From: PCRC01 sp017848435 | Lineage (GTDB): Bacteria > Pseudomonadota > Gammaproteobacteria > Burkholderiales > Burkholderiaceae_C | Direction: 5' to 3' | Length of the DNA: 64,000 nt | Assembly (NCBI GenBank): GCA_965284315.1 | Contig: OZ260072.1 | Span: 1,240,001 to 1,304,000, forward strand | Shown here: positions 36,637 to 43,742 of the stretch, piece after piece | Layout of the letters: each line of letters starts with the position of its first letter | How positions within the stretch are numbered: the first letter of the stretch is position 1 | Position numbers and translations under genes: made by a program | Notes under the pieces: model-generated | Seen by the model: the letters and a program-made list of their open reading frames with translations, nothing else | What the model was told of the DNA's origin: nothing | The model's database searches: none

Positions 36637-37002
36637 TCAGCGCAACAGCGTCTGCAGCTCGCCGCTGGCGATCAGCCGGTCCAGGTCGGCCGCGCCGCCC
36701 ACCAGCGTGCCACGCACAAACACCATCGGGAAGGTCGGCCAGCCGGCCCACATCTTCAGCGCGGTGCGCTCGCGCCACTGGCTGAAGTAACTGCCGTAGC
36801 CCATGTAGTGAAAGGGCACACCGGCCGCGGCCAGGGCCGCACGCGCCTTTTTGGGAAACGGGTTGATCGCCATGCCCACCACCACCACCGGGTGCGTGAC
36901 CACCGCCGCCTGCACCGCGCCCACCAGCGGCTGGTGGTAACTGGCCACCCGGTGGCGGATGGCGGGGTGAATCTGGGCTTCGTCCAGAACGGCACGGGGC
37001 AT
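36637..37002 (-). CDS. Glutaredoxin-fold protein lacking the CPYC cysteines
   Basis: A 121-residue protein with the glutaredoxin layout: strand VVVVGMAI, helix FPKKARAALAAAGVPF, the cis-Pro region WPTFPMVFVRG and Gly-Gly in LVGGAADLDRL. Where the redox motif CPYC or CGFS should be it has NPFP, and there is no other Cys. It therefore cannot do thiol-disulphide exchange by the usual route and may be a binding or scaffold protein. Start at 37002 with an AGGAG ribosome binding site. It is convergent with the Spy-like gene. Confidence 0.82.
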   Translation of the reverse strand: MPRAVLDEAQIHPAIRHRVASYHQPLVGAVQAAVVTHPVVVVGMAINPFPKKARAALAAAGVPFHYMGYGSYFSQWRERTALKMWAGWPTFPMVFVRGTLVGGAADLDRLIASGELQTLLR

Positions 37003-37151
37003 GGCTTGTCTCCTTGGGGCCGGGCGGCACAACACCGCCCACAACGGCCCTCAGCATAGCGCCACACCCTGTGCCCGCATGCGGCCATGGGGATTGCGGT
37101 ATCGTTGCATTTTTGCGGGCCTGCCGCCCGCACAGCGACCGCAGGACCCCC

Positions 37152-37634
37152 ATGAGCGTCAAGAAACCCGCCCCCACCGCCAAGAAATCCTCCCCCGGGG
37201 TAGACCCGTCGTCACGCATCCGTTTTGACGAGCCGCAACCGCTGCCCATCAAACTCATCCTGATGGTGGGCGGTGGCATCCTGCTGGTGGCGGCCATCGC
37301 GTTTTTTGGGCTCTACAAGCTCAACGTGAAAAAGGTGGACAACACGCCCCCGCCCCCCACGCTCGGCATTGGCGACAAAGGCCGGCAAAACGCCCCGCCC
37401 GCGCCGGTGGCCATGACCCCGGTGGCGCCCAGCGCCGCCGCCAGCCTGCCCGGCACCCGCGTGGAGGCCGACGGTGCGGTGGTCGTCACCGACCCTTCGC
37501 AGTGCACCTTCCTCAAGCTGCACCTGCAAAACCTGGCCGAAATGACCGGCAACGCGCCCGACGAGGCGCTGCAGGAATGGATCCGTGGCAAACAGGCCAT
37601 TGCGCGCGAACGCATGGCCACCATGGGTTGCTGA
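37152..37634 (+). CDS. Single-span membrane protein, unknown
   Basis: A 160-residue protein with a basic N-terminus, one transmembrane helix (IKLILMVGGGILLVAAIAFF) at about residues 33-56 and a periplasmic region with a Pro-rich linker. The C-terminal 60 residues contain two Cys, in DPSQCTFLKLHL and ATMGC. No family recognised. Its stop abuts repeat copy E. Divergent from the glutaredoxin-fold gene. Confidence 0.7.
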   Translation: MSVKKPAPTAKKSSPGVDPSSRIRFDEPQPLPIKLILMVGGGILLVAAIAFFGLYKLNVKKVDNTPPPPTLGIGDKGRQNAPPAPVAMTPVAPSAAASLPGTRVEADGAVVVTDPSQCTFLKLHLQNLAEMTGNAPDEALQEWIRGKQAIARERMATMGC

Positions 37635-37704
37635 TTGCTACTTTTTTGGTAGCTGAATCGTCAGGTTTTACTAAGGCTCAAAGCCGATTTGGTTTAAAAA
37701 TCGG
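37635..37704 (-). repeat. Dispersed palindromic repeat, copy E
   Basis: TTGCTACTTTTTTGGTAGC, then GGTTTTACTAAGGCT and a second hairpin CCGATTT/AAATCGG (37684-37690 and 37698-37704). It lies between two convergent genes with only ten bases to the pagL stop, so it is a likely shared terminator. Confidence 0.85.
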
Positions 37705-37713
37705 CCAGGCTGC

Positions 37714-38319
37714 TCAGTAACTGAACGCGTAGCGCACCTGCACGAAGTTTTCACCCGGGTTGGGCTTCTTGAAGCTGGCGTTGGAGATGTGCTGCACCCG
37801 CAGGCTCACCTCGTCCTTGGGTGACAGGCGGTAGCCCACCGCCACGTTGTCGCTGAAATTCAGCGCGGTGCTGAACCGCTTGCTGCGGGTCTCGTACAGG
37901 CGGTCGGTCAGCACGGCGCCAATGCCGGCCTCCACAAACCAGGGCGAGCGCCCCTGGTCAAAACGGTAGCGAAACATCGGCACCACTGCCACGCTGCCAT
38001 AGCTGCTGCGGCCGTTCACGCCGCGCACGTTCCAGTAGCCGAGGTTGGCCTCGATGTGGCCGTCCACCCGACCGCCCAGCAAGCCTTGCAGGCAGGCGCA
38101 GGGCCAGACCGCACCGACGTTGAGCGACTTCAGCTCGTTCTCACCCGCACCCACCTGCACAAAGGCGCCGGAAGGCGCGTAGCCCGCCGCCTGCACCGGG
38201 CTGTAAGCGAGGGCGGCCACCGCCGTGGCGGCGGTGGTCATGGCCAGGGCCAGCATGCGCAGTGGCGTCAACGTGGCGCGGGGCGTGTGGGCAACAGGGA
38301 CAGCGGTCATGGCAAACAT
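37714..38319 (-). CDS. pagL: Lipid A 3-O-deacylase PagL
   Basis: An outer-membrane beta-barrel esterase that removes the R-3-hydroxyacyl chain at position 3 of lipid A. About 200 residues with a signal peptide ending near SPVQA and the catalytic His-Ser pair in VQHISNASFKKPNPGEN. The C-terminus ends in an aromatic (RYAFSY), as expected for barrel insertion. Start chosen at 38319; an ATG three codons later is equally possible. It may alter LPS surface and endotoxicity. Confidence 0.86.
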   Translation of the reverse strand: MFAMTAVPVAHTPRATLTPLRMLALAMTTAATAVAALAYSPVQAAGYAPSGAFVQVGAGENELKSLNVGAVWPCACLQGLLGGRVDGHIEANLGYWNVRGVNGRSSYGSVAVVPMFRYRFDQGRSPWFVEAGIGAVLTDRLYETRSKRFSTALNFSDNVAVGYRLSPKDEVSLRVQHISNASFKKPNPGENFVQVRYAFSY

Positions 38320-38523
38320 CTCACAACGGGGGTGGGCCGCGCCAACCCCCTTGGCTGGTGCTGGCAGGCCGTTCTGCACGGGTCGCCCATTGTGCCAACA
38401 TCCGGCGCGTTCAGCCGCCGGGTGAATGGTGTGCGGCCCGCGTGACAGATGCCACGGCCATCGCCTGCATCTTGCGGTAAGGTTCAGCCTGCGCGCGCCA
38501 GACGCCCGTACCGAGGAAATCCC

Positions 38524-39222
38524 ATGTCCCCTTACCAAGAACCACACACCCAAGACGACCTGACCCGCACCCTGGTCACGGCCCCCGCGTCCACCGGCAC
38601 CGGCTGGGCCGGCCGCGTGCTGCTGGTGCTCGCCCTCGGCGCAGGCGCCACTTTTCTGGGCTATTCCGGCTACAACTACTGGAAAAACAACGCCAAAGAC
38701 GCGCGCCTGACCAGCATCACCGTGTTTGGCAAAACCTTCAACCTGCCCGGCGCCGACGCCGCCCTGGCCCCGCCGCTGGCCACCTTGCCCGCCATTGACG
38801 TGGCCGCCACACCGCCCCCTGCCGCCACGCCCGGCCGCAGCGGCGGTGGTGGTGGCGGAGGAAGCAGTGGCGGCCACCGCAACAGCCGCGCCACCGGCAA
38901 CGAGCTGCTGGTCTACCCACTGCCCCCCACGGCCGACGGCAAACCGGTGGACACCGGCCCGCCCAAGCCCCTGCCCACGGCCGAGATCGCCGGCGCTGGC
39001 GGCATTGCCCACATCGAAGTGGGCCGCAGCCGGCAACAGCAGGCCGAGGCCGCGGCCGCCGTCACCCAACCCGCCGACCGCGCCGCCGAATGCGACCTCT
39101 TGCGCGCCCGCAACAACGAGCTGGACGCGATGGTCCGGCAACCGCATTCGCCGCGCGTGCTCGAAGGCCTGAAAGACGAACGCAAGCGCGCCACCGCCCG
39201 CCTCGGAGCCCTGCGTTGCTGA
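38524..39222 (+). CDS. Membrane-anchored low-complexity protein, unknown
   Basis: A 232-residue protein. A transmembrane helix (VLLVLALGAGATFLGYSGY) lies near residues 32-52 and is followed by a Pro/Ala linker and a poly-Gly run (SGGGGGGGSSGG). The C-terminal 60 residues form a charged Cys-containing helix (AECDLLRARNNELDAMV). The GAGGAAATCCC leader supports the start. The next gene begins with a TTG overlapping its stop, so they form an operon. No family recognised. Confidence 0.68.
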   Translation: MSPYQEPHTQDDLTRTLVTAPASTGTGWAGRVLLVLALGAGATFLGYSGYNYWKNNAKDARLTSITVFGKTFNLPGADAALAPPLATLPAIDVAATPPPAATPGRSGGGGGGGSSGGHRNSRATGNELLVYPLPPTADGKPVDTGPPKPLPTAEIAGAGGIAHIEVGRSRQQQAEAAAAVTQPADRAAECDLLRARNNELDAMVRQPHSPRVLEGLKDERKRATARLGALRC

Positions 39223-40001
39223 CCACCACCGCGCCCCCCAGCTCGCTGCACGCCTTGCAGGCCATGCCCTTGGCCGAGTGGCAAGCCGTGCTGTCGGGCC
39301 CGCCGGAAGACGCCGCCCGCTGGGTCGGCGCCGCCGCCCAGCTGGGCCACGCCGAAGCCCAGGCCGTGCTCGGCCAGTGGCTGCTGGACGGCCACGGCCT
39401 GCCGCGCGACGCCGCGCAGGCGCTGTACTGGTTTTTGCACGCCGCCCAACAGGGCCACGCCATGGGCATGAACATGGCCGGCCGCTGCCACGAACAAGGC
39501 TGGGGCACGGCGGTGGACTGTGGCAAAGCCGCGCACTGGTACCAGCAAGCCATCCGCACCGCCGCGCTGCCCCAGGCCCGCTACAACCTGGCCAACCTGC
39601 TGGCCAGCGGCCACGGCGTGGCACAAAACCACGCCGAGGCGCTGGCGCTGTACCAGCAAGCCGCCGAACAGGGCTACGCCAAGGCCTTTGCCAAACTCGG
39701 CCGGTATTACGAAGACGGCCTGGTGGTGCCGCAAGACGCCGACATCGCCCTGCGCTGCTACCAGCGCGGCGCCGAGGGCGGCGACTTCCGGGGCCAGTTT
39801 TGCTACGCCGGCATGCTCGCCGCCCAGGGCCGCCAGGCCGAAGCCCTGCACTGGCTCGCCCTGGTGCCCAACACCGCCACCCCGCGCTACCTGCGCGAGG
39901 CCGGCGCGCTGCTGCTGCAGTCACCCAACGCCGACTTCAAAGCCATTGGCAGCCAGATGCTGGCCCAGGCCGACGCCCACACCGCCGTCGCAGCTGCTTG
40001 A
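39216..40001 (+). CDS. Sel1-like repeat protein
   Basis: A 261-residue solenoid protein with four to five Sel1-type repeats of about 36 residues (for example AAQLGHAEAQAVLGQWLLDG, ARYNLANLLASGHGVAQN and AFAKLGRYYEDGLVVPQD), a scaffold for protein-protein contacts. I chose the TTG at 39216, with GGAG seven bases upstream and overlap with the previous stop; an ATG at 39264 is the alternative. No signal peptide, so probably cytoplasmic or membrane-associated through its neighbour. Confidence 0.85.
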   Translation: MLTTTAPPSSLHALQAMPLAEWQAVLSGPPEDAARWVGAAAQLGHAEAQAVLGQWLLDGHGLPRDAAQALYWFLHAAQQGHAMGMNMAGRCHEQGWGTAVDCGKAAHWYQQAIRTAALPQARYNLANLLASGHGVAQNHAEALALYQQAAEQGYAKAFAKLGRYYEDGLVVPQDADIALRCYQRGAEGGDFRGQFCYAGMLAAQGRQAEALHWLALVPNTATPRYLREAGALLLQSPNADFKAIGSQMLAQADAHTAVAAA

Positions 40002-40010
40002 TTGCGTTCG

Positions 40011-40082
40011 ATTGCTATTGTTTGTATAGCTGAACTGCGAGACTGCACTAAGGCTTGCGGCCGATTTGGCTTGAAAACAGCC
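40011..40082 (-). repeat. Dispersed palindromic repeat, copy F
   Basis: ATTGCTATTGTTTGTATAGC, then GCACTAAGGCTTGCGGCCG and TTTGGCTTGAAAA. It lies between the Sel1 gene and the convergent PPC-domain gene. Confidence 0.85.
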
Positions 40083-40105
40083 GCCACGAAGCACGTCAGA
40101 GGGCT

Positions 40106-40513
40106 TCAAAGCCTGCGCGGCACCAATTCCCGGTAACCCGTGGCCCCGTCCACCGCCCGGCTGAACGCCCAGCCCGGCAGCAGCGCCACCACCACCTCGG
40201 CGGTGGTGCGCACCAGGCTGCCCGGCATCAGGTGGCCGCCCGTCACCGCGCCCTGCGCGTCAGACACACTGGCATGCAGGTGCGCGCCGTCCAGGCTCAG
40301 CGTGCCACTGAGCGTGAGCAACTCCAGCGGCGCAAGCGTCTCGGTGCCCTCGGGTTCGGCCGCGTAGCGCAGCACCACGCGCGAGAGGCTGCCCACCGCA
40401 GAGACGATGCAGCCGGCGCTGACGCCGTGCGTGCGCGCAAGGTCAACAAACGCCGCCTCCAGCGCGGGCCGCAAATCGGCACCGGGGGGCAGGCGCAGGA
40501 CGTGGATCTGCAT
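40106..40513 (-). CDS. PPC/DUF296 domain protein
   Basis: A 135-residue PPC (DUF296) domain protein: LPPGADLRPALEAAF, SAVGSLSRVVLRYA, and the Gly-rich LTLSGTLS with HLHASVSDAQGAVTGGHL, including the conserved His cluster. In plants the domain is fused to AT-hooks; in bacteria it stands alone as a trimer of unknown role, often called a DNA-binding protein. Its start lies six bases after the exonuclease stop, forming an operon. Confidence 0.9.
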   Translation of the reverse strand: MQIHVLRLPPGADLRPALEAAFVDLARTHGVSAGCIVSAVGSLSRVVLRYAAEPEGTETLAPLELLTLSGTLSLDGAHLHASVSDAQGAVTGGHLMPGSLVRTTAEVVVALLPGWAFSRAVDGATGYRELVPRRL

Positions 40514-40519
40514 GGCGCG

Positions 40520-41134
40520 TCAGGCCGCTTCCAGGTAACGCCGCACCGCCGCCGGCACCGCCTGCCGCTGGGCCTGCTGCACGCGCAACAGCAGCGCATG
40601 GTGCGCCTGCGCCACCGCAAAGCGCTGGCACAGGTCCCGCTGGATGCAGCCCAGCAACGCGGCCGCCATCTCGGCATCGGCCAACGCCCGGTGCGCCCGG
40701 CCCGAAGACGGCAGCCCATGAAACGCCGCCAGTGAACCGAGCTTGTGGTTCGGCGCCTCCGGGTAGAGCCGGCGCGACAGCAGCAGCGTGCAGGCAAACG
40801 GCTGCGGCGCCGCATGCCCCGCCCGCGCCAGCTCGGCCGCCCAGAAACGCCTATCGAACGACGCGTTGTGCGCCACCATCGGCGCACTGCCCACAAAGCG
40901 GCTGGCCTCCGCCATCACCACCTCGGCCGGCGGCGCGGCCGCCACCATCGCGTTGCTGATACCGGTGAAGGCCTCGATGAACGGCGAGATGCGCACGCCC
41001 GCATTCATCAGGCTCTGAAAACGGTCCACGATCTGGTCGCCTTCGACCAGCACGATGGCCACCTCGGTCGCGCGGTCGCCCATGTCAGGCGACAGGCCGG
41101 TGGTTTCGAAGTCGATGACGGCGATGGGGGGCAT
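40520..41134 (-). CDS. DnaQ-like 3'-5' exonuclease
   Basis: A 204-residue DEDDh exonuclease. ExoI is VIDFETTG, ExoII HNASFDRRFW and ExoIII with the His general base is HRALADAEMAA. The family covers the DNA polymerase III epsilon subunit and RNase T-like enzymes; at this length with no beta-clamp motif evident it is a general proofreading or repair exonuclease rather than dnaQ itself. It marks the left edge of the low-GC island. Confidence 0.9.
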   Translation of the reverse strand: MPPIAVIDFETTGLSPDMGDRATEVAIVLVEGDQIVDRFQSLMNAGVRISPFIEAFTGISNAMVAAAPPAEVVMAEASRFVGSAPMVAHNASFDRRFWAAELARAGHAAPQPFACTLLLSRRLYPEAPNHKLGSLAAFHGLPSSGRAHRALADAEMAAALLGCIQRDLCQRFAVAQAHHALLLRVQQAQRQAVPAAVRRYLEAA

Positions 41135-41288
41135 TCGATGAGTCTAGCTGGGCCTCTCTGCTGTGCGAAGCGAAGAAGCCAGTGAATAACATCCATCGCC
41201 GTACTTGTGGATAGTGGAGAGACTCGGCCGCAGTTGGCCGCACTGCCGACGCTACTGCGGTATTGTTCAGTCGGAAGAGTCCCCCCAG

Positions 41289-41759
41289 TTAGCTGGCGAA
41301 CCATGACTTGACGCGGGCCCAGATAGTTGGGATCGGTCGATTCTTGTCTTGCATAGCAGTCGTGGCTGCTAGGCCAGCCGTTGGCAGCGAGACGCTGAGC
41401 TGCACCTCGTTCTGCTCGCGGTATTGCGCCGCTTTAGCCATCTTGTCTCGACGAAGTTCGGCATCAATCTGAGCGTTTGACCAGGGGCCCGCCTCCAGCA
41501 CACGGTTCCGCTGGATCACGTAATGCGACCGGCACTTCTGGTTCCAGTTGCCTACGGACGGATGCAGCGAGATGGATTCACCATCGAACGTCATGCGCCA
41601 GTCTGTCGGCGTGAACGGCGTTACCACGCGGTCGCCGCAACCGCAGCAACATGAGTGCACCGCGGTTGCGTAGTCCATCGAGATGTACAGCACGCCGGGC
41701 TCCAGCTCGCGCGGAACGTTGCGGACAAAGCGATGCTCCAGGGTCTGGTGACGCATCAT
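41289..41759 (-). CDS. DUF6527 family protein (ubiquitin-like system component)
   Basis: A 156-residue protein with the DUF6527 landmarks: HSCCCGCGDRVVTPF, SLHPSVGNWNQ and CRSHYVI. Cys37-39, Cys41 and Cys76 could bind zinc. The start overlaps the E1-like stop by four bases (ATGA), so the two are translated together; the ribosome binding site GGAG is inside the E1 gene. DUF6527 genes recur beside E1 and multi-ubiquitin genes; I recall a recently proposed peptidase-like role but cannot check it. Last gene of the island, with 154 bp to the exonuclease gene. Confidence 0.82.
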   Translation of the reverse strand: MMRHQTLEHRFVRNVPRELEPGVLYISMDYATAVHSCCCGCGDRVVTPFTPTDWRMTFDGESISLHPSVGNWNQKCRSHYVIQRNRVLEAGPWSNAQIDAELRRDKMAKAAQYREQNEVQLSVSLPTAGLAATTAMQDKNRPIPTIWARVKSWFAS

Positions 41760-42934
41760 GTCTGGTCTCCATTGAGCAGCATGCCGCCATCGGTCGTGTA
41801 CGTGCTGTGGTGCTCATTTTCCAAGTCGCGGTAGAACCCGCGGAGCTTTTTCCACTTCACTACCGCCAAGCATGCATTCAGGGCGTTCAGGTCGGCCACC
41901 TGGATGTTGGAGGCATAGACGTCCCGACCGCCGCCACCCTCGAAGGAGATGCGGCCAGTATGGACATGGTCGCGCTTCTCCGGCGTGCTGGTCGTCACCC
42001 GGAGGATACCGCCCAAGCTGCCATTGGAGAGCTCCAGGCCCATCCCCACGTCGATGAATGGCACGCCCAAGGCCTCCAGCTTCGCTACCACGGCACGCTT
42101 CTCCTCGCCCGCGTCCATGCTGATGAACGCGAAGGTGATGCCTTCAAGCTGGCCGAGTGTTGCTGCCTCCAGCTTCACACAGTGCGCCACGATGCCCCGG
42201 TGCATCCGTTCGTAGATGCCTTTCAGGTAGTGGACCTTCTTCGGGGCATCCCGCAGTTCCTCCAGCGACGGTGCCCCGGGCGCGCGGAATGCGTTGTGTG
42301 ACAGGAAATCATCGTCGTCGAACAACCGGATTTCCTTCACTGGTGTCTTCGCGACCAGGTCCAGGATGTAGCCGCCCGTGCCGCCGGTCCCCAGGATGCC
42401 AATGACCTCGTTCTCCAGCTTGGAGGCCAAGGCGCCGAGGCCGACCCGTCCGGAGGCCGTGTCGAGGTAGTTGAAGACGCTGATCTGGTCATCGTCATCA
42501 GTGCCCCGGAACACCCGGGGGCTGATGCCGGGCTGCAGGACCGCGGCTGGACCCGCCAGAATGGTCGCGTAGGTCGACATCTTGGCGTAGTAATCCAGAT
42601 AGCCCTCGGGAGGCTTGTTGGAAAAACTGTGCCGCGCCGTCAGCCCATAACCCAGGTCGGTATTCGGCGACTGGTGCGAAATCGCAGGCAATGGCGTGCC
42701 GTCGGCGTTGCACGGGAAGTCACCGTCCCAGTGGATCACGTGTGTTTCCGGCCGGCGTGTCTGGTCTCCAGCCAAGTCGAGAGCAGACACCAACGTACCG
42801 GTGCGCACGCGGTGCTGGGCGTCAACGTAGGGAACCTCCCGCATCACTAGGAGGTTGCCCTCGATGCGGACGAAGTAGCCATCGGACCGGAGGCGGGCCA
42901 GGTCGGAATTACGACTGAACAGTTCGCGTGACAT
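41756..42934 (-). CDS. ThiF/E1-like adenylyltransferase with DUF6791-type N-terminus
   Basis: A 392-residue protein. Residues 1-165 form an N-terminal domain (probably DUF6791) containing HVIHWDGDFPCNADGTPL. Residues about 165-370 are a ThiF/E1 Rossmann domain with the ATP loop GTGGTG at 182-187 and the acidic LFDDDDF that coordinates Mg. There are only three Cys (75, 252 and 355), none in the segment where a canonical E1 has its catalytic Cys, and no CxxC zinc site. It likely adenylates the C-terminus of the upstream triple-ubiquitin protein. Start at 42934 with a GGGAG ribosome binding site, overlapping the multi-ubiquitin gene by 26 bases. Cys75 could act as an E2-like acceptor (speculative). 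Confidence 0.85.
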   Translation of the reverse strand: MSRELFSRNSDLARLRSDGYFVRIEGNLLVMREVPYVDAQHRVRTGTLVSALDLAGDQTRRPETHVIHWDGDFPCNADGTPLPAISHQSPNTDLGYGLTARHSFSNKPPEGYLDYYAKMSTYATILAGPAAVLQPGISPRVFRGTDDDDQISVFNYLDTASGRVGLGALASKLENEVIGILGTGGTGGYILDLVAKTPVKEIRLFDDDDFLSHNAFRAPGAPSLEELRDAPKKVHYLKGIYERMHRGIVAHCVKLEAATLGQLEGITFAFISMDAGEEKRAVVAKLEALGVPFIDVGMGLELSNGSLGGILRVTTSTPEKRDHVHTGRISFEGGGGRDVYASNIQVADLNALNACLAVVKWKKLRGFYRDLENEHHSTYTTDGGMLLNGDQT

Positions 42935-43658
42935 TGAAGATGCTCCCATGCTTCTTGACTTCCACAGAGCCGCCCTCGCCGAGTTCACCGGCATGGGGGA
43001 GCGAGGCCGCATTGCGGTACGTCATCGAGAACTTGACGTTGGTCTCCACAGGCGCGTTTGGATGGGACAGCTTTACGACCTGCTCGAAGGTGACATGCTT
43101 GTCCGGCACCGTTTCCTCGACGGCGTTGACCACGATGACGTAGCCCTTGCTCGGCCGCGGGGCCGTGATGAACCGCTCGATGCCGGGCTCGGCGAGGTTG
43201 ATGCGGTCGTCGGGTTCGATGAGCCGGTCTTCACCGCCCCGGACTTCGAGGAAGACAGCCTCCTCGGACGACGGATCGGCCAGGTCGTACAGAACGCTGC
43301 CGGGCAATTCCTCGCGGCCCCAGGCCATCTGGCGGTCGTTCAGCTTGAACTTGAAGTCACGGTCGGACTTGAACGCGATGAAGCGCTCAGCACCCTTGCC
43401 GCGCAAGTCCACCGTCTCGTCGAGCCGGACGTCTTCGAAGTCGCCCGAGTCCAGGAGCGCGAAGAGCAGGTAATCAGTTCGGCGGTCGAGACCCGCGCTG
43501 TCGAGAATCTGCCGACCGGTGGGAACCGGGTCCGGCACGTCAATGTGGCGGAAGGTCAGGCCCTCCAGGCCGAAGCGGATGCGGTAAGCAGCAGCCTCCC
43601 GCAAAGGGCGATCCTCACGGATCGCATCGCCAACGTCGTCAAAATCAGGATGTTTCAT
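42909..43658 (-). CDS. Multi-ubiquitin domain protein (three tandem ubiquitin-like folds)
   Basis: A 249-residue protein made of three beta-grasp units at about residues 25-96, 101-166 and 171-249. The first two end alike (GAERFIAF and GIERFITA), showing tandem duplication; the third ends FNVTRTVQS, the usual C-terminus of this family, without a GlyGly. It is the presumptive modifier activated by the adjacent E1. An AGGA ribosome binding site is five bases upstream. It is separated from the helicase gene by 84 bp holding two hairpins. Its gene overlaps the E1 gene. Confidence 0.86.
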   Translation of the reverse strand: MKHPDFDDVGDAIREDRPLREAAAYRIRFGLEGLTFRHIDVPDPVPTGRQILDSAGLDRRTDYLLFALLDSGDFEDVRLDETVDLRGKGAERFIAFKSDRDFKFKLNDRQMAWGREELPGSVLYDLADPSSEEAVFLEVRGGEDRLIEPDDRINLAEPGIERFITAPRPSKGYVIVVNAVEETVPDKHVTFEQVVKLSHPNAPVETNVKFSMTYRNAASLPHAGELGEGGSVEVKKHGSIFNVTRTVQS

Positions 43659-43669
43659 AGGGTCCTTGT

Positions 43670-43703
43670 GGTTGCTGTAGCGAGGTTTTTCTCGCCTACA
43701 ACC
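43670..43703 (-). promoter_or_regulatory. Hairpin upstream of the multi-ubiquitin gene
   Basis: GTAGCGAG/CTCGCCTAC with one bulge, extended outward by GGTTG/CAACC, with a T-rich loop. It ends 11 bases upstream of the ATG, so it could be an operator or a leader hairpin affecting translation. Confidence 0.5.
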
Positions 43704-43717
43704 CTCTAATCGGGCCC

Positions 43718-43733
43718 ACCGGCCGTCGCCGGT
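43718..43733 (-). terminator. GC hairpin after the helicase gene
   Basis: Perfect 6-bp stem ACCGGC/GCCGGT with tetraloop CGTC, ten bases past the helicase stop. It has no T-tract, so it is more likely an attenuator or RNA-processing hairpin than a full terminator. Confidence 0.4.
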
Positions 43734-43742
43734 AAACTTTCT

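Noticed and set aside
41756..43658. A separate canonical E2 or E3 gene in the ubiquitin-like island
   Set aside because: No open frame in the island shows a UBC or RING pattern. Only the N-terminal E1 domain could supply an E2-like function, which is speculative.
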